64,000 bases of DNA from Thiohalomonas sp041685045 (GCA_041685045.1 JAWLGP010000011.1:1-64000), one strand, 5' to 3'. Shown: positions 1 to 7,216, numbered from the stretch's first letter. Numbers and translations: made by a program. Notes: generated from the letters alone by a model not told the origin.

Positions 1-241
1 GATCTTGACCGGTCTCAGCAGCAAGAGCTACTGGCACCTGTCGAAGACACTGGCGACTCAGAGCGGAATGACCAATGACTGGCTGAAACGCCAAGGCTTA
101 ATATCGGTGCGTGATCTTTGGATGAAGGCGCACGGGTACATCTGAAATCAGTCGTGTGCTCCCTTCTTGTGAACCGCCTAGTGCGGACCCGCATGCTAGG
201 TGGTGTGGGGAGGGCGGGTTAGAAGCCCGCCCTTACCCGAT
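1..241 (+). mobile_element. 3' end of a group II intron (IIC-like), domains IV-VI
   Basis: The window opens inside a group II intron. After the maturase stop codon the DNA folds as domain V: nucleotides 173-181 pair with 196-204, positions 194-195 form a two-base bulge, and a 4-bp upper stem (182-185 with 190-193) closes a GACC loop. The short upper stem is typical of group IIC. Domain VI follows, with GGGCGGG at 212-218 pairing with CCCGCCC at 226-232. The intron should end near 240-242 (ACCCGAT). The DNA just after it is most of an integron attC end box, as expected for IIC-attC introns. The 5' part lies outside the window. The exact junction is uncertain by one or two bases. Confidence 0.85.
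2..145 (+). CDS. Group II intron reverse transcriptase/maturase, C-terminal fragment
   Basis: The open frame enters from the left edge and stops with TGA at 143-145, giving the last 47 residues. The sequence contains ATQSGMTNDWLKRQGLISVR followed by LWMKAHGY. This is the conserved C-terminal end of bacterial group II intron-encoded proteins (domain X and the tail after it). These proteins stabilise intron folding for splicing and copy the RNA into DNA during retrohoming. The reverse transcriptase domain itself is outside the window, so activity cannot be judged. Its position directly before domain V fits an ORF in domain IV. Confidence 0.85.
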   Translation: MLTGLSSKSYWHLSKTLATQSGMTNDWLKRQGLISVRDLWMKAHGYI

Positions 242-247
242 TAGACA
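241..247 (-). other. Interrupted attC end box of the Shedu cassette
   Basis: On the minus strand, 16 bases after the stop codon of the Shedu-like gene, the sequence reads CTGTCTAA and then enters the group II intron. GTCTAA is the first six bases of an integron R'' box (RYYYAAC). An attC is expected exactly here, just after the gene it belongs to. The rest of this attC would lie on the other side of the intron, outside the window. Confidence 0.65.
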
Positions 248-262
248 GCACCTCCGACATCT

Positions 263-1567
263 CTAGATTCCCTCTATACGACGTATGAGTCCGTCTAAAG
301 CGAAAACCAGATCATCATAGGTAAGGAAAGCCACCCGCCCGTAGTCGACGCCCTTGAGTCTCCTGAGATTCCTGGCGTCGTAGCCAAGATCTCGGCCCGC
401 GATGACAATTCCTCGAACCGAACTTACCGCTTCTCGGTCGATATTCAGAGAGTCTAATACGGCGAGCCTATGCTCATCGACCTCATGCAACCAATTGCGA
501 ACTTGATCGAATGCATGACTCAGAGGGGCCGCCATATCTCCATCCTTCTTCATTAACCGCGTTGTCGTTTTTTCGAGTTCGATCAAGATCAACTCCTTTT
601 GAGGAGTCACGATCCCGAAGTCGGCAACATATGTAGTCAAAATCGGCGGCTTAGGGATGATTTTATCAGCAGGGAATTGATGAAGAAGGATAGGATTCTT
701 GTTGATGAACTGCTGAAGAGTCTCCTCCCGTGGCTCGCGACCAATGAGTTGGGCGAAGGTCGTACGAATAGACTGTAGCGAGGACTTTTCATACAAGGGC
801 ATGAATTGGAATTCGGAGGCACCGGGGGGTTGATGGCCTAGCATCCCGTGCAGGTTTCGGCGGATGTACTGCAAGTCCATTGTCGTCTTGCCGCAATCAC
901 ACTGGAACTTCTCCGGGGCATCCTGATACCAGAGCCAGCCCTCGCCTTCGGCGCGGCTACTTCGGTCAAGAGCCGCATAGACACGGAACTTCGCAGAGCA
1001 GTGTCTGCAACCGAGCTCTAGTCGGACGGCTTTCGCGGCATTTGGTTCGCTCTTGATCGCGGCGATCCGTTCTGCAGACAGCGGTGCCGCATCAGCTGCG
1101 GCGAATTTTAGGGTGCCGACTCGAACAGGGCCGCCAGCCTTTAGTTGCTCAAGATAATAGACGCCCGGTTCATTCACTACCCATTGCGTTGCACCTAAAG
1201 GAAGAAACGCTGTCGTCCAGCCATACTCCGGTAGTAAAAGGAGTGGCTGGTCCTTCTGAGCAATGAAGTCGTCTTCTTCTGGGGTTACGGCTTGGGCCAT
1301 AAGGTTAATGGTTCCAACTTCGTTGCCTTCGGCACTAGATATACGAAACTTCGCCTCCTCTGCGGCGATCGTTGTAGGAAACGCGAAACCAATTGCCAAC
1401 CCATCAAGCTTGAGCGGATAAATGTACGACACGAACACGGTCTTGAGGCCGAGGACGTTCCATTTGAACAGGTTCGTGTTGCCCTCACGGACGTGAGCGG
1501 CTCGTTCGCACAGCCCTAGGAATACGACGGGCAAGTCTTCGGGCGAAGTTGTCGGCTTGTCTGCCAC
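263..1567 (-). CDS. Shedu-type (DUF4263) candidate anti-phage nuclease on an integron cassette
   Basis: This 434-residue protein has a C-terminal third (about 280-434) matching the DUF4263/SduA nuclease domain of Shedu defence systems. The PD-(D/E)xK-like core is Asp316 in VADFGIV and Glu330-x-Glu-Lys333 in LILIELEK, followed by Gln355-x3-Trp359. The N-terminal part (1-180) looks beta-rich and I do not recognise it. Residues 187-190 (CRHC) and 223-225 (CDC) look like one four-cysteine zinc knuckle. Translation should start at GTG 1567, because AGGAGG lies at 1574-1579. That puts the ribosome site directly against an attC, as in integron cassettes. Shedu proteins act as single-gene defence nucleases. 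Defence activity is inferred; the nuclease fold assignment is fairly firm. Confidence 0.8.
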   Translation of the reverse strand: MADKPTTSPEDLPVVFLGLCERAAHVREGNTNLFKWNVLGLKTVFVSYIYPLKLDGLAIGFAFPTTIAAEEAKFRISSAEGNEVGTINLMAQAVTPEEDDFIAQKDQPLLLLPEYGWTTAFLPLGATQWVVNEPGVYYLEQLKAGGPVRVGTLKFAAADAAPLSAERIAAIKSEPNAAKAVRLELGCRHCSAKFRVYAALDRSSRAEGEGWLWYQDAPEKFQCDCGKTTMDLQYIRRNLHGMLGHQPPGASEFQFMPLYEKSSLQSIRTTFAQLIGREPREETLQQFINKNPILLHQFPADKIIPKPPILTTYVADFGIVTPQKELILIELEKTTTRLMKKDGDMAAPLSHAFDQVRNWLHEVDEHRLAVLDSLNIDREAVSSVRGIVIAGRDLGYDARNLRRLKGVDYGRVAFLTYDDLVFALDGLIRRIEGI

Positions 1568-1579
1568 GTCGCTCCTCCT

Positions 1580-1684
1580 GTCTAACGGCTCGGCTCAGGC
1601 GCCCGCAAGGGCGGCGCACCGAGCGCAAGGAAAAAGACAAAAATTCCGGCGCTCTTGCGGGTCGCCTGGAGCCGATAGTTAGAT
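1580..1684 (-). other. Integron attC recombination site (105 bp)
   Basis: The element is bounded by GTCTAAC (1580-1586, fits RYYYAAC) and GTTAGAT (1678-1684, fits GTTRRRY). Between them the arms form an imperfect palindrome: CGGCTC, CAGGCG and CCCGCAAG on the left recur inverted as CTTGCGGG, CGCCTG and GAGCCG on the right. Unpaired extra bases sit in one arm, as integron integrases need to choose the strand. It lies 13 bases after the stop of the 60-residue gene and 12 bases before the start of the Shedu-like gene, the standard cassette layout. Confidence 0.85.
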
Positions 1685-1697
1685 CTCGTTTGGTACC

Positions 1698-1880
1698 TCA
1701 TAGCCACCCTCCCAAAGAAAGGACAATGAGAGCCAGCACAGTCGCAGAGATGGCGAGTAGGCCAAGCTGTTCACGACTACTCAAAGTCCGAGATCCATGT
1801 TTCCGAAAAAATGGCGTGAGAGGCCCAAAAATTAGCCAGGAGAACCAAGCTCTCTTTTGTCTCGGCTGTTCCTGCCTCAT
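1698..1880 (-). CDS. Cassette-encoded small membrane protein (60 aa)
   Basis: This 60-residue protein has a basic N-terminus, a middle segment FSWLIFGPLTPFFRKHGSR, and one clear hydrophobic helix at about residues 40-58 (GLLAISATVLALIVLSLGGW). It is probably an inner-membrane microprotein with a cytoplasmic basic end. AAGGA lies about eight bases before ATG 1880, and the TGA stop is 13 bases before an attC, so the gene plus the attC at 1580-1684 make a complete cassette. I recognise no function. A toxin, an antitoxin-like factor or a small defence accessory are all possible. The cassette context is firm; the role is unknown. Confidence 0.65.
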   Translation of the reverse strand: MRQEQPRQKRAWFSWLIFGPLTPFFRKHGSRTLSSREQLGLLAISATVLALIVLSLGGWL

Positions 1881-1914
1881 ATTCTATTCCTTCTCGCCCA
1901 TGGCCATTCTTGAG

Positions 1915-1973
1915 ATCTAACATCTAAGCATTTATCCGCCGTGCGAAGCATGGTGGATAAATGTCTGTTGGAC
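1915..1973 (-). other. Integron attC recombination site (59 bp)
   Basis: The end boxes are ATCTAAC (1915-1921) and GTTGGAC (1967-1973), fitting RYYYAAC and GTTRRRY. The inner arms GCATTTATCCGCC (1928-1940) and TGGTGGATAAATG (1951-1963) are inverted copies around a short GTGCGAAGCA loop. The length of 59 bp is that of the classic 59-base element. It lies 34 bases upstream of the 60-residue cassette gene, so it should be the attC of the preceding cassette on the minus strand. Confidence 0.85.
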
Positions 1974-2351
1974 TAAGCCGCCTCTCGGAAGGGACCGATA
2001 GATAGGGAAAAGTGTTTCGGTGGGAGATGGCGGCTAGCCGTCGCAGGGCAAAGACGGCGCGTGCGCCCGTGTCCTTCCCGTCGTCATTGACCATGTGTAC
2101 CGGTCCCGGTGGCATCCTGATGGCCCAAATCTACCGCCATCGATGGGGAAATGCCACCGCCAGGGCGAGCGCGGCCCCGCCTCCCTGGGGAGGCGGCCGG
2201 GAAGGGGGGATGGTCAGCTCAGGTGTTCGCTAAACTCGCCATCGCTCCTTGCCCACGTCCGGGGCATAGGCCGGCCGCAGTTCGGCGATCACCAGGAGGG
2301 TTCCCCGAAGGTACACCGGGCAGCGCTCCTGGGGAGCGCGCTTGCGCTTTG
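1974..2351. other. Region without a recognised gene, next to the attC array
   Basis: This stretch of about 380 bases between the last clear attC and the norD remnant holds no frame I recognise. A minus-strand frame of 63 codons (2115 to 1924) runs into the attC and could be a short cassette gene, but it lacks a convincing start site and resembles no family I know. A weak inverted repeat (GCTAAAC near 2229 against TTTGTTAG near 2348) only loosely resembles attC end boxes. This may be decayed cassette DNA or the boundary between the array and the chromosome. Confidence 0.4.
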
Positions 2352-2612
2352 TTAGTCAGTAAGCCGCGCATACAGCTGCGGCAGCCGCCGCGGCAACTCC
2401 TCCGGATGCCGAATCACCACAAACCCATTCGGCCCAAACAGATGCGGCAGGTACTCCCCCGCCTCCCGGTCGATGGTGACGCAAAACGGTTGCAGCCCCA
2501 GGCGGCGCGCTTCCAGTACGGCCATGCGGGTGTCTTCGACGCCGTAGCGGCCTTCGTAGTGGTCGAGGCGTGTTTGCCGTCGGTGAGGATCAGTAGGAAC
2601 GGCGGGGGCCGC
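2352..2612 (-). pseudogene. norD: Decayed 3' fragment of norD (von Willebrand A protein of nitric oxide reductase)
   Basis: Reading the minus strand in two frames gives LLILTDGK, then after a frame change near 2568-2574, LDHYEGRYGVEDTRMAVLEA, then RPFCVTIDRE-like and GEYLPHLFGPNGF segments, ending in LYARLTD and TAA at 2352-2354. This is the end of the VWA domain of NorD, the factor needed to activate nitric oxide reductase. Residues expected between DGK and LDHYEG (usually PND or similar) are missing, consistent with a small deletion that shifts frame. Everything upstream is gone, replaced by a dispersed repeat at 2611-2642. It cannot encode a working protein. Confidence 0.7.
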
Positions 2613-2642
2613 GGTGCGGTTCGTGCCTCACCACACCCTACG
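2611..2642 (-). repeat. Dispersed repeat, 'GAACCGCACC' family, copy 1
   Basis: On the minus strand this reads GTAGGGTGTGGTGAGGCACG and then AACCGCACCGC. Near-identical copies lie at 33279-33348, 36281-36312 and 38910-38970, with a diverged copy at 54834-54866. This one abuts the broken edge of the norD fragment. Confidence 0.75.
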
Positions 2643-2689
2643 AGTCGACGCCAATTTCTTTTGGCGATCTTGGCGGCTTGGCGAGCTTC

Positions 2690-3715
2690 TCAACCCCCGG
2701 CCTTCACGCCGGAGCTGGCGACCTCTCGCGCCATACGGCGGAAGCTGGCGAGGCGCTCCGGATGGATGCGGCCTTCCGCGACTGCGGCTTCCACGGCGCA
2801 GGCCGGTTCGCCCTCGTGGCGACAGTCGCGGAAGCGGCAGTGTCCAAGGAACGGGCGGAACTCCACGAAACCCTCCGCCAGCTCCTGCCGTGGCATCGGC
2901 CAGAGGCGGAATTCGCGCACGCCGGGTGCGTCGATCACATCGCCGCCGCTCGGCAGGTGGTAGAGGCGGGCGGCGCTGGTGGTGTGGCGGCCGAGGCCGG
3001 TCAGCTCGGCCAGGTCGCCGACGACAATCGCCTGGTCGCCCACCAGGCTGCGCACCAGTGAAGATTTCCCCACCCCCGACTGGCCGATGAAGATGCTGGT
3101 GCCTTCGCACAGTGATTCCGTCAGTTCGTCGAGGCCGTGATTGGCGACGGTGCTCGCGTGCAGTATGCGGTAGCCGATGTGGCGGTAACGGGCGAGGTCC
3201 CGCTCGACCCGCTGCCGTTCCGCTTCGTCGAGCAGGTCCGTTTTGTTGAAGACCAGCAGCGGCGGGATGTCGCTGGCTTCGGCAGCGACCAGGAATTGGT
3301 CGAGGCCATCGGTGCTGTAGACGGGCAGAGGCGCCGAGACGACGCAGATGCGGTCGATGTTGGCGGCGATGGCCTTCATTTCGCCGGTGGCGTCGGGGCG
3401 GGCCAGCACGCTGTCGCGGGGCATCACCGCCACCACCACCCCCTTATCGTCGTCGGCACCGCGCCATGCGACACGGTCACCGACCACCGGCATCGTAAGG
3501 TTCTGGCGCAGATGGCAGCGGTGAACCGCTCTTTCCGCATCCTCGACGTCGAGGCTGGCGCCGTAGTTGGCAACGACGCGTCCGGTCTGCTCCGGACCGA
3601 GGCGGTCGTCATCCGCTTCCAGCGGTTGCTGGCGCCGTGCGGCGCGGGAGACCCGTTCGTCCTGGATCTTCTGGATGCGCCACGCCTGGCGGCGGGTCAG
3701 TTGGCGTTTGGCCAT
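2690..3715 (-). CDS. rsgA: Ribosome small-subunit-dependent GTPase A
   Basis: This is a 341-residue circularly permuted GTPase that helps mature the 30S subunit. The order of motifs is diagnostic: an N-terminal OB-fold (about 40-105), then G4 NKTD at 157-160, then the P-loop GQSGVGKSS at 211-219, then G3 as DAPG at 262-265. A C-terminal zinc motif follows, with Cys293, Cys298, His300 and Cys306. Length is normal for the family. The start ATG at 3715 gives the usual basic N-terminus. It is the last gene of a minus-strand run with phhB and a cytochrome. Confidence is very high. Confidence 0.96.
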   Translation of the reverse strand: MAKRQLTRRQAWRIQKIQDERVSRAARRQQPLEADDDRLGPEQTGRVVANYGASLDVEDAERAVHRCHLRQNLTMPVVGDRVAWRGADDDKGVVVAVMPRDSVLARPDATGEMKAIAANIDRICVVSAPLPVYSTDGLDQFLVAAEASDIPPLLVFNKTDLLDEAERQRVERDLARYRHIGYRILHASTVANHGLDELTESLCEGTSIFIGQSGVGKSSLVRSLVGDQAIVVGDLAELTGLGRHTTSAARLYHLPSGGDVIDAPGVREFRLWPMPRQELAEGFVEFRPFLGHCRFRDCRHEGEPACAVEAAVAEGRIHPERLASFRRMAREVASSGVKAGG

Positions 3716-3731
3716 TGGTGTCGGAATGCAC

Positions 3732-4049
3732 TCATCGGAGCAATGCGTTGATGCGGGCCGCCAGGATGAAGTCGTTGCGGCTCAGGCCGCCGGCGGAGTG
3801 GGTGGTGAAATGGACCATGCAGTTTTTGTACGCAAGCTCCAGGTCGGGATGGTGGTCTTCCTGGTTGGCCAAGAATGCCACTGCATTGGCAAACCCCATA
3901 GTCTCATGAAAATTGCGAAACTCGAAGCGGCGCGAGATCCGCTCGTTGTCGTTCGATACGCCCCAGCCGGGTGTTTCCGGCAGCAGGCCCGCGATGACGT
4001 CATCGGCCAGTCGCTGTGCCCCGGGGATGCAGTGCTCGTCCTTCAGCAT
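3732..4049 (-). CDS. phhB: Pterin-4a-carbinolamine dehydratase
   Basis: This 105-residue protein dehydrates 4a-hydroxytetrahydrobiopterin, recycling the cofactor of phenylalanine hydroxylase. The family signature is EDHHPDLEL, then THSAGGLSRND, then AARIN at the C-terminus. The two adjacent histidines (about 66-67) bind the pterin. An upstream in-frame extension exists, but ATG 4049 (MLKDEHCIPG) gives the standard length. No phenylalanine hydroxylase gene is in the window, so the protein could serve another pterin role. It begins five bases after the stop of the cytochrome gene. Confidence 0.9.
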   Translation of the reverse strand: MLKDEHCIPGAQRLADDVIAGLLPETPGWGVSNDNERISRRFEFRNFHETMGFANAVAFLANQEDHHPDLELAYKNCMVHFTTHSAGGLSRNDFILAARINALLR

Positions 4050-4053
4050 GGAT

Positions 4054-4359
4054 TCACTCCTCGAATCGGTACCAGGTCCGGTCAAGATAGTGGGCCAGCG
4101 CCGCCACCTCTTCGTCGAACAGGCGCAGGCCGAGGTTGTCCCGGCAGGCCCTGACCTGCCGCTCGAGGGCGGCCCGGCTGTCGACCCGGCGGTCGGGGCG
4201 GCTATACAGCGCGCCGGGGTCGCCGCCCCCCAGCCGGGTGTGGCAAGCCACGCAGTGCTGCTCGTGAAGCGACTTGCCCTGCTCCGGCAAGGGTCCGGCG
4301 ACGGCGCCCGAGGCGATGAGTGAACCCACAATCAACAGTGTCGAACGTAACACGAACAA
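4054..4359 (-). CDS. Small periplasmic c-type cytochrome
   Basis: A 101-residue protein with a Sec signal peptide (hydrophobic 5-18, cleavage likely after AVAG near residue 22). One haem-binding site CVACH lies at about 36-40. The rest of the mature chain is short and helical (VRACRDNLGL, EEVAALAHYL). No clear axial methionine stands out. It is a single-haem soluble electron carrier of the periplasm; its partner is unknown. It is followed at once by phhB, a positional rather than obviously functional link. Confidence 0.85.
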   Translation of the reverse strand: MFVLRSTLLIVGSLIASGAVAGPLPEQGKSLHEQHCVACHTRLGGGDPGALYSRPDRRVDSRAALERQVRACRDNLGLRLFDEEVAALAHYLDRTWYRFEE

Positions 4360-4399
4360 GCCTCCTTTCCAGTGTGATTGCAGAGTGCGTGGCGACGGT

Positions 4400-4556
4400 A
4401 TTTAACAGGATTGACAGGATTTTTCAGGATTAACAGGAAAAAGGCCTGTTTACTGCGGTCTAGAATGATAAGGCACTGCTCAAAGGTCCAAGCACAGCTT
4501 TTCCTGCCTTTGCCCCATCCTGTCAATCCTGAAAATCCTGTTAATCCTGTTGAATA
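4400..4556. repeat. Palindromic dispersed repeat, 'AACAGGATTGACAGGATTTT' family, copy 1
   Basis: The left arm (4402-4440, AACAGGATTGACAGGATTTT then TCAGGATTAACAGGA) and the right arm (4517-4555) are inverted copies around about 75 bases. The same family occurs at 9849-9976 and 24952-25272. This copy separates the cytochrome gene from the M48 protease gene. Confidence 0.8.
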
Positions 4557-4583
4557 ATCGAAGCGTCCAACCCGCAATTCGGC

Positions 4584-5855
4584 TCAACCCGTCTTGGCCG
4601 CCAGGTGCGCCACCCGCACGGGTGCCGGGGGATGGCTGTCGTGATAGGCAGAGTGCCACGGGTCGGGGGTCAGAGTGCTGGCGTTGTCGCGGTAGAGCTT
4701 GACCAGCGCCTGGATCAGCTTGCCGGCATTGGCGTGTTCGGCGGCAAAGTCGTCGGCCTCGAACTCCTGACGGCGGGAGAGGGTGGCCATCAGGGGGCTG
4801 AGGAAGAAGGTGAAGACCGGCACCACCAGCAGGAACAGCAGCAGGGCGAGATGGACCGAAGGCGTCTCCGCCCCGAGGCTGGTATAGAACCAGCCCTGGC
4901 GCATCAGCCAGCCGAGCAGGGCCAGACCCGCCAGGCTGGTGGCGGCCATTACCAGCAGGCGCTTGGCGACGTGCCGGCGGCGGAAGTGACCCAGCTCGTG
5001 GGCCAGCACCGCCTCGATCTCGTCGTGGTCGAGGCGCTCGAGCAGGGTGTCGAAGAAGACGATGCGCTTGTTGCTGCCGAGGCCGCCGAAGTAGGCGTTG
5101 CCGTGGCTGGAGCGGCGCGAACCGTCCATGACGAAGATGCCGTCGGAGCGGAAGCCGCAGCGGGTCAGCAGCGCCTCGATGCGCCGGGCCAGCGTCTCGT
5201 CCTTGAGCGGCTCGAAGGAGTTGAACAGCGGTGCGATGTAACGCGGCAGTGCCCACATCATCAGCAGGCTGAAGCCCATCCAGACCGCCCACACCGTGAG
5301 CCACCAGCCGCGGTTGCCGTAGTCGGCGGAGGTCGGGTCGACCCCGGCATCCATCAGCCAAAGGATTAGCAGCACCAGCGGTCCGCCGAGGGCGAGCAGC
5401 AGCAGCCCCTGTTTCAGCAGATCACCGAGATAGATCGCCGGGGTGGTGCGGTTGAAGCCGAACCGCCGCTCGATGCCGAAGGTGCGGTAGAGCCCGAACG
5501 GCAGATCCAGCAGGCCGGCGATCAGCGCCAGGCTGAGCACGACTCCGGTACCGTGCCACAACGGCGACAGCTCGGTGGCCCGCCAGAGCCGGTCCAGTGC
5601 CTCGAGGCCGCCGCCGAGGGTCCAGATCAGCAGCAGGCCGGCCCCGTACAGGGCCTCGACCATGCCCAGCCGGGTCCGTGCCGCGGTGTAATCGGCCGCC
5701 TTGCGGTGGGCGTCCGGCTCGATGCGGTCGGCGAAGGCGGCCGGCACCTGTTCCCGGTGAGCGAGCACGTGGCGTATCTGGCGTCGGTCCAGGTAGAGCT
5801 GCAATGCGGTACCGGCCAGTAGCGCCAGGAGAAAGAGAACGGTCAGAATTTCCAT
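4584..5855 (-). CDS. M48 family (Ste24/CAAX protease-type) membrane metallopeptidase
   Basis: This 423-residue integral membrane zinc protease has about seven hydrophobic segments: 1-20, 68-85, 103-122, 147-168, 184-204, 303-320 and 335-356. The zinc motif HELGH lies at 286-290 and the third ligand at Glu364 in EFEAD. The motif SRRSSHGNAYFGG just before the active site is typical of Ste24 homologues. The substrate is unknown in bacteria; membrane protein quality control is a reasonable inference. It diverges from orn, with 82 bases between the starts. Confidence 0.92.
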   Translation of the reverse strand: MEILTVLFLLALLAGTALQLYLDRRQIRHVLAHREQVPAAFADRIEPDAHRKAADYTAARTRLGMVEALYGAGLLLIWTLGGGLEALDRLWRATELSPLWHGTGVVLSLALIAGLLDLPFGLYRTFGIERRFGFNRTTPAIYLGDLLKQGLLLLALGGPLVLLILWLMDAGVDPTSADYGNRGWWLTVWAVWMGFSLLMMWALPRYIAPLFNSFEPLKDETLARRIEALLTRCGFRSDGIFVMDGSRRSSHGNAYFGGLGSNKRIVFFDTLLERLDHDEIEAVLAHELGHFRRRHVAKRLLVMAATSLAGLALLGWLMRQGWFYTSLGAETPSVHLALLLFLLVVPVFTFFLSPLMATLSRRQEFEADDFAAEHANAGKLIQALVKLYRDNASTLTPDPWHSAYHDSHPPAPVRVAHLAAKTG

Positions 5856-5937
5856 GCGGAAGCAATCACTTATTGGAAGTCATGCGGCAGGTTAGCTTTT
5901 GATAGAATAGCCGGCAACCACGCCGGGAACGAAAAGA

Positions 5938-6486
5938 ATGAACAGGAACCCCGAAAACTTGATCTGGATCGACCTGGAGATGACCGGCCTCGATCCGCAG
6001 AGCGACCGCATCATCGAAATCGCCACTATCGTCACCGACAGCCGGCTCAATGTCCTGGAAGAAGGACCGGTACTGGCCATCCACCAGGCAGATTCGGTGC
6101 TGGAGGGGATGGACGACTGGAACAAGCGCACCCACGGTGAGTCGGGGCTGATCGAGCGGGTCCGGGCCAGCAGCCTGTCCGAGGCGGATGCCGAGGCATT
6201 GACCCTGGCGTTCGTGGAGAAGTACCTGCCGCCCCGCAGCTCCCCGCTGTGCGGAAACAGCATCTGTCAGGACCGCCGTTTCATGGCACGGCTGATGCCG
6301 AAGCTGGAGGATTACCTGCATTACCGGAATCTCGACGTCAGCACCCTCAAGGAGCTGGCCCGACGCTGGGCACCGCAACTGGTGAGCGGTTTCAAAAAGG
6401 CCAGTACGCACCAGGCACTGGATGACATTCGGGAATCGATCCGCGAGCTGCAGTTTTACCGGGAACACTTCATTCGCTTGGGTTGA
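5938..6486 (+). CDS. orn: Oligoribonuclease
   Basis: This 182-residue DEDDh 3'-5' exonuclease degrades RNA dinucleotides left by other RNases, including pGpG from cyclic-di-GMP turnover. Catalytic residues are visible: Asp12 and Glu14 in WIDLEMTGLD, Asp112, His158 in STHQALDD and Asp163. Length and sequence are standard. It transcribes away from the M48 protease gene, with a TAGAAT box at 5903-5908 as a possible -10. Confidence is very high. Confidence 0.97.
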   Translation: MNRNPENLIWIDLEMTGLDPQSDRIIEIATIVTDSRLNVLEEGPVLAIHQADSVLEGMDDWNKRTHGESGLIERVRASSLSEADAEALTLAFVEKYLPPRSSPLCGNSICQDRRFMARLMPKLEDYLHYRNLDVSTLKELARRWAPQLVSGFKKASTHQALDDIRESIRELQFYREHFIRLG

Positions 6487-6657
6487 ACCGAAAAGCCGGG
6501 CCCCGATCTCGCCTCGCGTCTCGCCTTGCGAGACCTCGGCCCGACGCCAAAATCCCGACGCTCTCACCCCCCCGCCGCCTTCGGCGTGCGTTGCACGCCG
6601 CTCCTCTCGCCCGTCCGGCCATTGATTTGAAAGCGCTTCCAGTCGACCGCGTTTCGC

Positions 6658-6673
6658 TGGCACAGGCGTTGCT
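6658..6673 (+). promoter_or_regulatory. Sigma-54 promoter of the flagellar operon
   Basis: TGGCAC, five bases, then TTGCT is an exact match to the -24/-12 consensus of RpoN promoters. It lies 30 bases before fliL, in a 216-base gap after orn, so transcription should start around 6684. In polarly flagellated gammaproteobacteria these genes are class II/III and need RpoN with FleQ. I did not identify a FleQ site. Confidence 0.85.
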
Positions 6674-6702
6674 TCGTCGGACGAAAACGTCCGAGGTGTG
6701 TC

Positions 6703-7209
6703 ATGGCCGAGTCGAAAGAGCTGGATCTGGACGCAAAGGAGAGGCCGTCAGGCGGGAAGAAGAAGCTGCTGCTGGCGATCCTCGGCGCCATCCTGCTGAT
6801 CGGGGGCAGTATCGGTGGCACGCTGCTGGTCGTCGGCGGTGGCGGCGGAGCGATGCAGGAGGCTGTCAAAGCCCCGGCGCGACCGGTGCCCCACTATCTC
6901 GCGCTGGAGACCATGGTGGTCAACTTCGGCGGCAACAGTCCGGCCCGCTACCTGCAGGTGGACATGGAAGTGATGGCGCACGAGCAGACACCGCTTTCCG
7001 CCATCGAGGCCCACATGCCGGTGATCAGGAACAACATCCTGATGCTGCTTTCCAGTCAGAGTTACGACGTGGTCACCACCCGCGAAGGCAAGGAAGCGCT
7101 GCGTGCCGCCGTGGTGGCGGACATCAACAAGGTGCTGGCGGAGCGGGTGCAGGTTGCCGAAGGGCAGGGCGTGCAGGCGGTTTATTTCACCAGTTTCGTG
7201 ATGCAGTGA
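6703..7209 (+). CDS. fliL: Flagellar basal body-associated protein FliL
   Basis: A 168-residue protein with a lysine-rich cytoplasmic start, one transmembrane helix at about 22-44 and a periplasmic domain (about 62-168). FliL sits around the stator units and supports torque at high load. The domain shows the family pattern LETMVVNFGG, RYLQVDMEVM, then IRNNILMLLSSQ. It is the first gene of the operon, after the sigma-54 promoter, and is followed by fliM within eight bases. Confidence 0.93.
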   Translation: MAESKELDLDAKERPSGGKKKLLLAILGAILLIGGSIGGTLLVVGGGGGAMQEAVKAPARPVPHYLALETMVVNFGGNSPARYLQVDMEVMAHEQTPLSAIEAHMPVIRNNILMLLSSQSYDVVTTREGKEALRAAVVADINKVLAERVQVAEGQGVQAVYFTSFVMQ

Positions 7210-7216
7210 TCCTCTC

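Noticed and set aside
1924..2115. A 63-codon minus-strand cassette gene
   Set aside because: It runs through most of the attC at 1915-1973, has no clear ribosome site and no recognisable family.
2229..2355. A further attC site
   Set aside because: The boxes (GCTAAAC and GTTAGTC) each miss the consensus, and the right one includes the norD stop codon; pairing of the arms is poor.
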